Source: DAISLF01 sp964517345
GTDB taxonomy: Bacteria > Patescibacteriota > Gracilibacteria > Peribacterales > Peribacteraceae
Reading direction: 5' to 3'
NCBI GenBank assembly: GCA_964517345.1
Contig: CAZFBZ010000071.1
Span: 1 to 5,292, forward strand
Length of the DNA: 5,292 nucleotides
Each line of letters starts with the position of its first letter. The first letter of the stretch is position 1. Under the pieces are notes generated by a model. It worked only from the letters and a program-made list of their open reading frames with translations. It did not search any database and was not told the origin of the DNA. The position numbers and the translations under genes are program-made. Below are positions 1 to 5,210 of the stretch, in pieces.

Positions 1-234
1 TTTGGCGCCGGCCTTCAGCACGCTCTTGGGTGCGGGCTTGGGCATCGGCTTCTTCGCCATCTCCGGCTTCTTCGCGGCGACCACGACCTTTTTGGGCTCC
101 GGCTTTTTGGCGGGGGCCTTCTTGGGGGCGGGCTTCTTCGCGACGACTTTTTTGGGAGCGGTCTTCTTGGCGACCGGCTTCTTCTTGGGAGCCGCTTTCT
201 TCGCGGCGGACTTCTTGGCTTTCTTCGTGGCCAT
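1..234 (-). CDS. Lysine/alanine/proline-rich protein, histone H1-like tail (partial, C-terminus beyond the window)
   Basis: The minus-strand frame from an ATG at 234 stays open to base 1, giving the first 78 residues of a longer protein. By my count 29 of the 78 residues are Lys, and most of the rest are Ala, Pro and Val, arranged as irregular repeats of the type KKxAPKK or AKKPxPKK. Only two Glu are present and there are no aromatic residues, so this is a highly basic, disordered segment expected to bind nucleic acid. Such tails occur in bacterial histone H1-like (Hc1/AlgP-type) proteins, and also as N-terminal extensions on DksA/TraR-type zinc-finger proteins or HU proteins. The part that would decide between these is missing. 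There is no Shine-Dalgarno sequence before the ATG; the leader is instead pyrimidine-rich. Confidence is good that the gene is real and low for any specific function. Confidence 0.72.
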   Translation of the reverse strand, partial: MATKKAKKSAAKKAAPKKKPVAKKTAPKKVVAKKPAPKKAPAKKPEPKKVVVAAKKPEMAKKPMPKPAPKSVLKAGAK

Positions 235-251
235 AAGAATAAGGAGGAGAA
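235..251 (-). other. Pyrimidine-rich leader with an anti-Shine-Dalgarno-like core before the Lys-rich gene
   Basis: Read on the minus strand, the bases just before the ATG at 234 are almost all C and T, and include CTCCTCCTT. This matches the 16S rRNA 3' end (CCTCC core) instead of being complementary to it. Conventional Shine-Dalgarno pairing is therefore impossible here, and initiation must rely on another mechanism or on lack of structure. The plus-strand complement AAGGAGGAG looks like a strong Shine-Dalgarno sequence, but I find no convincing gene behind it. Function is inference only. Confidence 0.3.
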
Positions 252-383
252 GGGCTTGCCCGCCGGAGCAGCGGCCAAGATCGATCGCAGTGAAACGTGG
301 CGCCCCCGACAAAACGAGGCAGGCACTGCGAAGGTGGGACCACGGCACTCACAACTCAATCGAAGCCACCGCGGAATGCGCAA

Positions 384-411
384 ATTCTACGTTCCTGAGG
401 CCAAGCGTCAA
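384..411 (-). promoter_or_regulatory. Putative sigma70-type promoter for the Lys-rich gene
   Basis: On the minus strand a -35-like TTGACG (406-411) is followed, after 16 bases, by a -10-like TAGAAT (384-389). Each hexamer matches the consensus at five of six positions. Transcription would start near 377 and give a leader of roughly 140 bases before the ATG at 234. The location, between two divergent genes and facing the Lys-rich gene, supports the call. No experimental evidence is available. Confidence 0.5.
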
Positions 412-440
412 TCACATTGGACATCTTGCGGCATTCTAAA

Positions 441-468
441 TTGCTTATAATAATTAATATTGTATAAT
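441..468 (+). promoter_or_regulatory. Putative sigma70-type promoter for the 490-1263 gene
   Basis: A -35-like TTGCTT (441-446) and a perfect -10 TATAAT (463-468) are 16 bases apart. They lie in a sharply AT-rich island (about 432-482) within GC-rich DNA. A start near 475 would leave a leader of only about 15 bases before the ATG at 490. A second TATAAT occurs at 446-451 and a TATTAT at 473-478, so the exact -10 is uncertain. The same AT-rich tract may also help open the divergent promoter. Confidence 0.6.
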
Positions 469-480
469 AGTATATTATAC
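462..480. repeat. Perfect inverted repeat over the -10 box, possible operator
   Basis: GTATAAT (462-468), a 5-base spacer AGTAT, and ATTATAC (474-480) form a perfect 7-bp inverted repeat. The left arm contains the TATAAT -10 box and the right arm falls on the expected transcription start. A dimeric repressor bound here would block RNA polymerase at the 490-1263 gene. The repeat is AT-only apart from the outer G and C, so chance symmetry in an AT-rich tract is possible. Confidence 0.45.
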
Positions 481-489
481 TTCACGTCC

Positions 490-1263
490 ATGGCAGACCC
501 CACAAAGAAAGATGTCCCTGACGGCGAACCTCTGGAACAGCCCGCTCCCCTGACTCCTGACGCGTCTTCCGGCGATGTGGTCGCCGTGCGAAGCGACGTG
601 ACGGAGCGCGTCGCGGCGCTGGAACACCTCTTCGGTGACAGTGAATTGCGTCATCTGGCGATGACCATCGGCTTGGAGGGGGAATTCCGGATGAACCTGC
701 GTATCGCCGCCCTCGCAAAACAGAAAAAGGTCTCGCCGGAGCGCGTGCGGGCGGAACTGATCGCGTTCACCAAGAGCCGCATCCGCGAACGGGAAAAGGG
801 GCCGTTGTTCCACTTCCACCGGACAAACCTCGTGAATTTTCGCATCATCGCCGGCGACGGACGCCTGCTCTCGCGCACCAAGGTAAAAGAGCTGCATCCC
901 CTGCTGGAGCTCCCGGGATGGTCGGCGAGCGAGAATGTCATGCTCACCCGCGACCGGACGAACGCTGAGGGGCGTCTGATCCAGCCCGGGTTCGACCCGG
1001 GGCAGAAAGTGGGAACGGTGGGCGGAGGCGGCGCGACAATTGTGCTGCGCGACTCCGTAATGGATACCGACGGCTACGATCCGATCCAGGCGTATCCAAA
1101 CGTCAGCGATGCATCGCTCGCCACACACTGCGAGGTGGTACTGGCGGACACCGCAGCGGACGCCGAAGAGATCCGCGCAATCCTCGACGCCGCCGGACTG
1201 CAGGATCTGCGGGTGATTCTCGCCGGAGAGTGGCCGGCATACCGCGCGGCACTGGCAGCTTGA
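490..1263 (+). CDS. Uncharacterised 257-aa protein with weak ADP-ribosyltransferase (DarT-like) features
   Basis: I chose the ATG at 490 because it lies just after the promoter; an in-frame TTG at 460 would place the start upstream of the -10 box. The first 30 or so residues are Pro/Asp-rich and probably disordered. Residues about 35-103 look helical and charged. Residues 106-129 then read LFHFHRTNLVNF followed by GDGRLLSR. This recalls the His, the Asn-Leu and the Gly-Leu-Leu-Ser segment that opens DarT/DUF4433-type ADP-ribosyltransferase folds, although the His-to-Asn spacing is one residue short. A Gly run (178-181), strand IVLRD, and HCEVVL (213-218) with Glu215 could be later core strands and a catalytic Glu. 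There is no signal peptide or membrane segment. No partner antitoxin such as a DarG-like macrodomain lies within the window. The gene is convincing; the fold suggestion is weak. Confidence 0.7.
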   Translation: MADPTKKDVPDGEPLEQPAPLTPDASSGDVVAVRSDVTERVAALEHLFGDSELRHLAMTIGLEGEFRMNLRIAALAKQKKVSPERVRAELIAFTKSRIREREKGPLFHFHRTNLVNFRIIAGDGRLLSRTKVKELHPLLELPGWSASENVMLTRDRTNAEGRLIQPGFDPGQKVGTVGGGGATIVLRDSVMDTDGYDPIQAYPNVSDASLATHCEVVLADTAADAEEIRAILDAAGLQDLRVILAGEWPAYRAALAA

Positions 1264-1299
1264 GGCATGGATATTTGGCTTGGATAAAAGAAAATCCTG

Positions 1300-1316
1300 A
1301 ATAGCTGCCTGCTATT
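1300..1316 (+). terminator. Small hairpin after the 490-1263 gene, weak terminator candidate
   Basis: AATAGC (1300-1305) pairs perfectly with GCTATT (1311-1316) across a 5-base loop, and TCTTCGT follows. The stem is short, AT-rich and lacks a proper T-run, so at best it is a leaky terminator or attenuator between the two same-strand genes. Read on the minus strand it is followed by a more T-rich stretch, but no minus-strand gene needs it there. Confidence 0.25.
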
Positions 1317-1353
1317 TCTTCGTGCCCGGACGCGGAGGCCCGATCATCCCCGC

Positions 1354-1950
1354 ATGACCGGGCCCAAAGAACAGCACGATGACGCCGAGCAGCGCGCGGC
1401 ACTCGCCGCAGAAATCACTGCCGCTCTGGCGCGACTGGAAACCGCCCGCGTCGCCGCCGGCGGGGACCGCGAACTCGCCGGAGATGCCGCATGCGCCGGA
1501 GGCGTGCTGCGGATGGTGGAGGGAATGAATGCCGGGACGACAACCACCATGACTGCCGCCGCGCACATGATGCAGCACGCCCCGCAGATCGCGCGTGGAC
1601 TCGCATACCTGCGGCGGACCCGAGGAACCGGCTCGCAGACAATTGACGCCATTCTCGCGCACCTTTTCGGGAAAGAAGGACAGATGCGCAGCGACCCCGC
1701 CTCGCGGCTTGCCGATGAGGTGACCGCGGAAGCCCGCCAACGGACGGCCGCTGTCACTGCGGGCGCCGCACCGATCGCCCGGCGGATATATGAAGGAGGC
1801 CCATACATCGCCGGAAGCCTCATCACGGAGGCCAATGTTGCGGCCCGCCTGATCGTGGAACTGATGGCAGCCGGAAATTTCGACATGCAGATCGACAAGG
1901 TTCCCGGCGGATTCATCCTGATTCCGACGACGCGCAAGCCGACGGAGTGA
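1354..1950 (+). CDS. Hypothetical Ala-rich protein, 198 aa
   Basis: The ATG at 1354 is the first ATG, GTG or TTG in this frame after the TAA at 1285, so the start is fairly firm. A GGAGG lies at 1334-1338, which is too far upstream for ideal Shine-Dalgarno use. Residues 6-45 are Ala/Glu/Arg-rich and helical, possibly a coiled coil. Residues 55-75 carry a Thr/Met-rich stretch (GTTTTMTAAAHMM), and residues 95-170 are again mostly helical. The C-terminus (GNFDMQIDKVPGGFILIP, about 174-191) looks like a beta hairpin. There is no signal peptide, clear membrane helix or known catalytic motif. It follows the upstream gene by 90 bases on the same strand and may be co-transcribed with it. Codon use resembles that gene, and the competing antisense frames give Arg/Ser-rich shadow proteins. 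I do not recognise the family. Confidence 0.62.
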   Translation: MTGPKEQHDDAEQRAALAAEITAALARLETARVAAGGDRELAGDAACAGGVLRMVEGMNAGTTTTMTAAAHMMQHAPQIARGLAYLRRTRGTGSQTIDAILAHLFGKEGQMRSDPASRLADEVTAEARQRTAAVTAGAAPIARRIYEGGPYIAGSLITEANVAARLIVELMAAGNFDMQIDKVPGGFILIPTTRKPTE

Positions 1951-1953
1951 TCA
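1948..1953. other. TGATCA palindrome shared by two convergent stop codons
   Basis: TGA at 1948-1950 ends the plus-strand 198-aa gene, and TCA at 1951-1953 is the TGA stop of minus-strand aguA. The two genes thus meet with no gap and no overlap inside one 6-base palindrome. No terminator can lie between them, so each transcript must run into the other gene's 3' end. Confidence 0.85.
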
Positions 1954-3036
1954 GGCCGGGATCTGCTGCGTCACGCAGTGGAACGATCCCCAGCCCCAGG
2001 TGAGCACGCGGCTGTCGATAGGCACGATGCGTCTGTCGGGGAAGCATTTTTGCAGAACGGTGACAGCCTCCGCGTCGCGCGGGTCATTCCACACGGGCAG
2101 CAGCACGCACTCGTTGGCGATGTAGAAATTGGCGTAGCTCGCCGGAATCCGGAAGCCTTTTCCCGGCGTGTGTTTGCCCTTGGTGGGCGCCCGGTCGATC
2201 AGCACCGGCTTGGGCTGCGTGATCGTGAGAATCTCAAGCGGCTGGCCGTCCTGATCCGTCATCGTGCGCAGACGGCGGAGATTCTCCTGCAGCGGCGGGT
2301 AGTCGGGGTCCTGCGGATCTTCGTTGATGATGGTGACAATCGTGCGCGGTCCCACAAAGCGCGCGAGATCATCCACATGGCCGCTGGTGTCGTCGCCCGC
2401 GATCCCGTCGCCCAGCCACAGGATTTTGGTGAGGCCAAGATGGTCTTTCAGCCGCTGCTCGATCTGCTCTTTGGTCAGGCCCGGATTGCGGTTGGGATTG
2501 AGCAGACAACCTTCGGTCGTCAGCAGCGTCCCCTGTCCGTTCACATCGATGGATCCGCCCTCCAGCACCATGGGAATTTTGACGGACGATTGGCCGAGCT
2601 GCGCCGCGAGCAGCGACGGGATGCGGTCATCGCGCTCCCAGTCCCACTGATTGCCCCACGCATTGTATTGCCAGTCGAGGAACAGGCGGTCGCCAGCAGC
2701 GTTTTTGACGACGATGGGACCGTGATCGCGCGCCCACGCGAAATCATTGGGGATGCGGTGCAGATGGACACGCTCACCGCGCACGCCGGCGTCTTTCATT
2801 TCCGCGCGCGCCGACGCCTCGGCAGCATCATCATGAATGAGGATGTGCACATCCTCACCGATCTCCAGCTCTTTGACCATGCGCGCCCAGATCGCGGGGA
2901 TCTGCCCGAACAGACCCGGCCAGTGCGGATGCTGTTGCTCGCCAGCCGGGATGTGCGGCCATGTGAGCATCGTGGCTTCGTGGCGCTCCCATTCGGCCGG
3001 CATGCGGTAGCCGCGCGAAGCGTGCGTGTCGCTCAT
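1951..3036 (-). CDS. aguA: Agmatine deiminase (agmatine iminohydrolase, EC 3.5.3.12)
   Basis: This enzyme hydrolyses agmatine to N-carbamoylputrescine and ammonia in the cytoplasm. The 361-aa length is normal for the peptidylarginine-deiminase-like (PF04371) family. Its motifs appear in order: NDFAWARDHGP (97-107), LEGGSID (158-164, Glu159), GDDTSGHVDDLARF (214-227, His220 and Asp222), and GWGSFHCVTQQIP (348-360) with the catalytic Cys354 next to the C-terminus. These are the expected substrate-guanidinium and catalytic residues, so the enzyme should be active. The start at 3036 follows family N-termini (RMPAEWERHEATMLTWPH). Its ATG overlaps the aguB TGA as ATGA, so translation is probably coupled. 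The reading frame continues open upstream to 3096, which permits frameshift fusion with aguB. It ends flush against the convergent gene at 1950. Confidence 0.95.
   Translation of the reverse strand: MSDTHASRGYRMPAEWERHEATMLTWPHIPAGEQQHPHWPGLFGQIPAIWARMVKELEIGEDVHILIHDDAAEASARAEMKDAGVRGERVHLHRIPNDFAWARDHGPIVVKNAAGDRLFLDWQYNAWGNQWDWERDDRIPSLLAAQLGQSSVKIPMVLEGGSIDVNGQGTLLTTEGCLLNPNRNPGLTKEQIEQRLKDHLGLTKILWLGDGIAGDDTSGHVDDLARFVGPRTIVTIINEDPQDPDYPPLQENLRRLRTMTDQDGQPLEILTITQPKPVLIDRAPTKGKHTPGKGFRIPASYANFYIANECVLLPVWNDPRDAEAVTVLQKCFPDRRIVPIDSRVLTWGWGSFHCVTQQIPA
3033..3036 (-). other. aguB/aguA 4-base ATGA overlap (translational coupling)
   Basis: On the minus strand the aguA start codon (3036-3034) and aguB stop codon (3035-3033) share the bases ATGA. 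No clear Shine-Dalgarno precedes aguA, only GGAAAAAAAG. Re-initiation by ribosomes finishing aguB is the likely way aguA is translated, which would keep the two enzymes in fixed proportion. Confidence 0.85.
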
Positions 3037-3905
3037 TTCTTTTTTTCCGTGAGCGGGCCGTAGACCTCGGGTCTGCGGTTTCTGAGGAACATCCATGCGT
3101 TCTGCAACGGCTTCACCCGGTTCAGATCGCAGGGAGCGATAATCACCTCCTCTTCCTTCCCGCCCTTCGCAAGCAGAGCGCTGCTGGGGCTGCTGATAAA
3201 GGATCCTCCCCAGAAAGTGATCGCGCCCTCCTTGCCAACACGATTCACGGCGCAGACATAGACATTATTCGTCGCCACATGCCCGAGCATCGCGTTGCGC
3301 CACATCAGTTCCCAATCTCCGGTGATGTTCTCCTCCACGCTGTCATCGATCGTGCCGATAGCGGTGGGGTAGAAAATAATCTCAGCGCCCTGAAGAACGG
3401 CGATGCGGGCGGCTTCCGGATACCATTGGTCGTAACAGATCATGGGGCAGATAGTGCCGAAACGCGTTCTGAACACGCGGATACCCGTGTCGCCGGGGGC
3501 AAAATAGCGCTGTTCGTGGTACAGGATGTCTTCGGGGATATGCGTCTTGCGGTAGATGCCGAGCATCGTGCCATCCGCATCAAAGACCGGCGCGGTGTTG
3601 TAGAATTTCCCGTCCGCGGATTTCTCAAAAATGGATCCTCCGATCAGGACGATTCCATGCTTCTTTGCGATGGCGGACAAAGCCTGAGTCGTCGGACCGG
3701 GCATGGCCTCGGCAGCATCGAATGCCGCGCGGTCATCGGGTTTCTGACAGAAGTACATGGCAGTGAAAAGCTCCGGCAAGCAGACGATATTTGCGCCCTT
3801 CTTCACGGCCTGCTCCACCATCTCTTCGGCTCGTCGCAGATTCAGTGCCGCGTCGTCCGTCATGGACATCTGGACCAGGCCGACGTTGACGATTCGTTTT
3901 TCCAT
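3033..3905 (-). CDS. aguB: N-carbamoylputrescine amidase (EC 3.5.1.53)
   Basis: This nitrilase-superfamily enzyme hydrolyses N-carbamoylputrescine to putrescine, CO2 and ammonia, completing the agmatine route begun by AguA. The 290-aa length is typical. The catalytic triad is present: Glu45 in LPELF, Lys120 in YRKTHIP and Cys157 in ICYDQWYPE. Supporting family segments are HIPEDILYHEQRYFAPGD (122-139), which is characteristic of AguB, and NRVGKEG (221-227). I chose the ATG at 3905 (MEKRIVNVGLVQMSM) because the family begins right at the first beta strand. An upstream in-frame ATG at 3959 would add 18 residues of basic, non-conserved sequence. Neither start has a Shine-Dalgarno. It is the first gene of an operon with aguA and is divergent from the DHS-like gene. 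Confidence 0.95.
   Translation of the reverse strand: MEKRIVNVGLVQMSMTDDAALNLRRAEEMVEQAVKKGANIVCLPELFTAMYFCQKPDDRAAFDAAEAMPGPTTQALSAIAKKHGIVLIGGSIFEKSADGKFYNTAPVFDADGTMLGIYRKTHIPEDILYHEQRYFAPGDTGIRVFRTRFGTICPMICYDQWYPEAARIAVLQGAEIIFYPTAIGTIDDSVEENITGDWELMWRNAMLGHVATNNVYVCAVNRVGKEGAITFWGGSFISSPSSALLAKGGKEEEVIIAPCDLNRVKPLQNAWMFLRNRRPEVYGPLTEKKK
3039..3045 (-). promoter_or_regulatory. Possible -1 frameshift slippery heptamer A AAA AAG at the end of aguB
   Basis: The aguB codons GAA AAA AAG AAA TGA contain A AAA AAG in exactly the X XXY YYZ phase used by the E. coli dnaX frameshift site. A -1 slip would read on as GAA ATG AGC, in frame with aguA, and give one protein of about 650 aa. Downstream on the minus strand a GC-rich stretch could form a short stem (CGCACG with CGCGCG over a tiny loop), but no strong stimulator is obvious. 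The seven-A run could also allow RNA polymerase slippage. The heptamer and its phase are seen directly; the function is inferred. Confidence 0.4.
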
Positions 3906-3912
3906 GCGCGGA

Positions 3913-3941
3913 ATTCTGATACGTTGCGGGCGAAGTTGCAA
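3913..3941 (-). promoter_or_regulatory. Possible promoter for the aguB-aguA operon (leaderless transcript)
   Basis: On the minus strand TTGCAA (3936-3941) and CAGAAT (3913-3918) are 17 bases apart, and each matches four of six consensus bases. Transcription would begin about 1-2 bases before the aguB ATG at 3905, giving an effectively leaderless mRNA. That would fit the missing Shine-Dalgarno. The match is modest and could be chance. Confidence 0.3.
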
Positions 3942-3985
3942 TTCAGATTCCGTCCTCATTTTCCGAGAATGACGATGGATTCTCT

Positions 3986-4014
3986 TTGGATTAAGCGGTG
4001 CGCGTCTGTAGGAT
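3986..4014 (+). promoter_or_regulatory. Putative promoter for the DHS-like gene
   Basis: TTGGAT (3986-3991) and TAGGAT (4009-4014) are separated by the ideal 17 bases. Each hexamer matches four of six sigma70 consensus bases. Transcription from about 4020 would give a leader of some 22 bases without a Shine-Dalgarno before the ATG at 4043. It lies in the 137-base divergent region shared with aguB, so one regulator could act on both units. Confidence 0.45.
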
Positions 4015-4042
4015 TTTCGCGCTTTATCCCCGCACTCCGTCC

Positions 4043-5137
4043 ATGAAGAAATTCACCAAGCTGTCCCCCGGCCTCAAGAAGCTCGTCGTCCCCGAGACGG
4101 CAGGCCGCATGAAAGGCACCGTCAGCGAGTATGTCAAAAAGAGCAAGCGCCCGGTCAGCGCGTTCGCCGAGCGCACGCTCAAGCACTGCAACGGCGGCAC
4201 CACAATGCAGGCCGCGCTCTGGCTCAAGGATCACCTCAAGAAAGGAGGCAAGATCGTCGTGACCATCTCCGGCGCGCTCAGCTCCTTCCAGGTCGGCGTG
4301 ATGCTGGCCGAGCTCATCCGCAAGAACAAGGTGCACCTCGTCTCGGCCACGGCCGCGAACCACGAGGAGTCGTACTACCGCTACGTCGCCCACTCGCACT
4401 ACGCCTACATCCCGCGCTATACCGAGCTCACCCCCGAGCAGGAAGCCGAGTTGCGCGATACGGGACTCCGCCGCATCACGGACACGTTCCTCCCGGAAGA
4501 CGAGAGCGTGCGCATCATGGAGCCGCACCTGCTGCGGATGTGGAAGGACGCGGAGAAGAAGGGCCAGCGCTACTTCCCGCACGAGTACTTCCGCCGCCTC
4601 TTCTCCGAGGGCCTCATCAAGCCGGACCCGCTGGCCAACCCGGACGACTGCTGGGCATACGCCGCCTACGAGAAGAACGTGCCGATCGTCATCCCGGGAT
4701 TCGAGGATTCCACCATGGGCAACATCTTCGCCAGCTACACCTACGGCGGAAAGTGGCGTGATGCCAAGGGCCCGGTCGTCGACCCGCGCGTCATGAAAAC
4801 AGGCCTCGAGTACTTCACCTGGATGTACGACTGGTACATGAAGGCCTCCGAGAAATCCCCCATCGCCTTCCTCCAGCTCGGCGGCGGCATCGCGGCGGAC
4901 TTTCCCATCTGCATCGTGCCGTCCATCAAGCACGACCTGCAGCACCACAAAGTGCGCGACTGGGCGGGCTTCGTGGAGATCGGCTCGTCGCCGATGTCCT
5001 ACGGCTCGTACTCCGGCGCGGGCGGCAAAGAGAAGATCACCTGGGACAAGCTCTCGATCGAGAGCTACTACGCGATCATCCAGAGCGACGTGACCGTGGC
5101 GTTCCCGTGGATCGCGGCGGTACTGCTGGATCTGTAA
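4043..5137 (+). CDS. Deoxyhypusine synthase family protein (bacterial type; probable polyamine aminobutyltransferase)
   Basis: The 364-aa product covers the whole deoxyhypusine synthase domain (PF01916), an NAD-dependent fold. Visible family segments are CNGGTTMQAALWLKDHL (49-65), LRDTGLRRITDTFLPE (137-152), IPGFEDSTMGN (217-227), LGGGIAADFPICIVP (279-293), YGSYSGAGGKEKITWDK (320-336) and SDVTVAFPW (348-356). Lys336 in TWDK corresponds to the lysine that forms the imine intermediate in human DHS (Lys329, WGK). The human KHH motif with His288 is replaced here by ADF, as is typical of bacterial members (GGGIAxDFPIC). Bacteria lack eIF5A, so protein deoxyhypusination is unlikely. Beside aguB-aguA, which make putrescine, a free-amine reaction such as homospermidine formation is more plausible, but the exact product is inference. 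The start lies 22 or so bases after a promoter, with no Shine-Dalgarno. Third codon positions are more C/G-rich than in aguA and aguB. Confidence 0.9.
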   Translation: MKKFTKLSPGLKKLVVPETAGRMKGTVSEYVKKSKRPVSAFAERTLKHCNGGTTMQAALWLKDHLKKGGKIVVTISGALSSFQVGVMLAELIRKNKVHLVSATAANHEESYYRYVAHSHYAYIPRYTELTPEQEAELRDTGLRRITDTFLPEDESVRIMEPHLLRMWKDAEKKGQRYFPHEYFRRLFSEGLIKPDPLANPDDCWAYAAYEKNVPIVIPGFEDSTMGNIFASYTYGGKWRDAKGPVVDPRVMKTGLEYFTWMYDWYMKASEKSPIAFLQLGGGIAADFPICIVPSIKHDLQHHKVRDWAGFVEIGSSPMSYGSYSGAGGKEKITWDKLSIESYYAIIQSDVTVAFPWIAAVLLDL

Positions 5138-5150
5138 TGCTTTTGGCCTG

Positions 5151-5186
5151 ACGACGGCGACAGGGGGAACCTCCTGCTGCCGTCGT
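5151..5186 (+). terminator. Long hairpin downstream of the DHS-like gene
   Basis: ACGACGGC (5151-5158) pairs perfectly with GCCGTCGT (5179-5186). Inside it CAGG and CCTG continue the stem with one G-U pair, leaving a very small loop. It begins 13 bases after the stop codon. No T-run follows, so it is not a canonical intrinsic terminator. It may stabilise the mRNA 3' end or work with the second hairpin downstream. Confidence 0.45.
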
Positions 5187-5210
5187 TATGATGTGCGGCT
5201 TTTGGAAGAA

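Noticed and set aside
15..439. Open frames on both strands across the Lys-rich gene (Ser/Arg-rich or Gly/Phe-rich products)
   Set aside because: They are frame-shifted or antisense readings of the AAG/GCC/CCC repeat. The KKAPKK frame starting at ATG 234 is the one with a sensible composition.
241..450. Plus-strand small open frame from TTG 256 preceded by AAGGAGG (241-247)
   Set aside because: The Shine-Dalgarno-like match is good, but there is no promoter just upstream, the product has no recognisable features, and the other genes here do not use Shine-Dalgarno sequences. The match is better explained as the complement of the pyrimidine-rich leader.
460..489. TTG start at 460 for the 257-aa protein gene, adding 10 residues
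   Set aside because: It lies upstream of the -10 box and within the promoter dyad, so it would not be in the transcript. The ATG at 490 fits better.
1312..1937. Minus-strand open frames opposite the 198-aa gene
   Set aside because: Their products are Arg/Ser/Ala-rich shadows. The plus-strand frame has a better residue mix and ends neatly against aguA.
1978..3063. Long plus-strand open frame (361 codons) opposite aguA
   Set aside because: It is the antisense shadow of aguA, whose catalytic motifs are unmistakable. The shadow product is Arg/His/Val-rich with no recognisable domain.
3906..3959. Upstream start at 3959 for aguB
   Set aside because: The extra 18 residues are not part of the nitrilase fold and no ribosome site supports them. 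Family members begin at the strand that starts just after ATG 3905.
3956..4948. Minus-strand open frame of 330 codons opposite the DHS-like gene
   Set aside because: High GC third positions remove stops on the reverse strand. The product is a low-complexity Val/Gly/Glu/Arg mixture, while the plus strand encodes a clear DHS-family enzyme.
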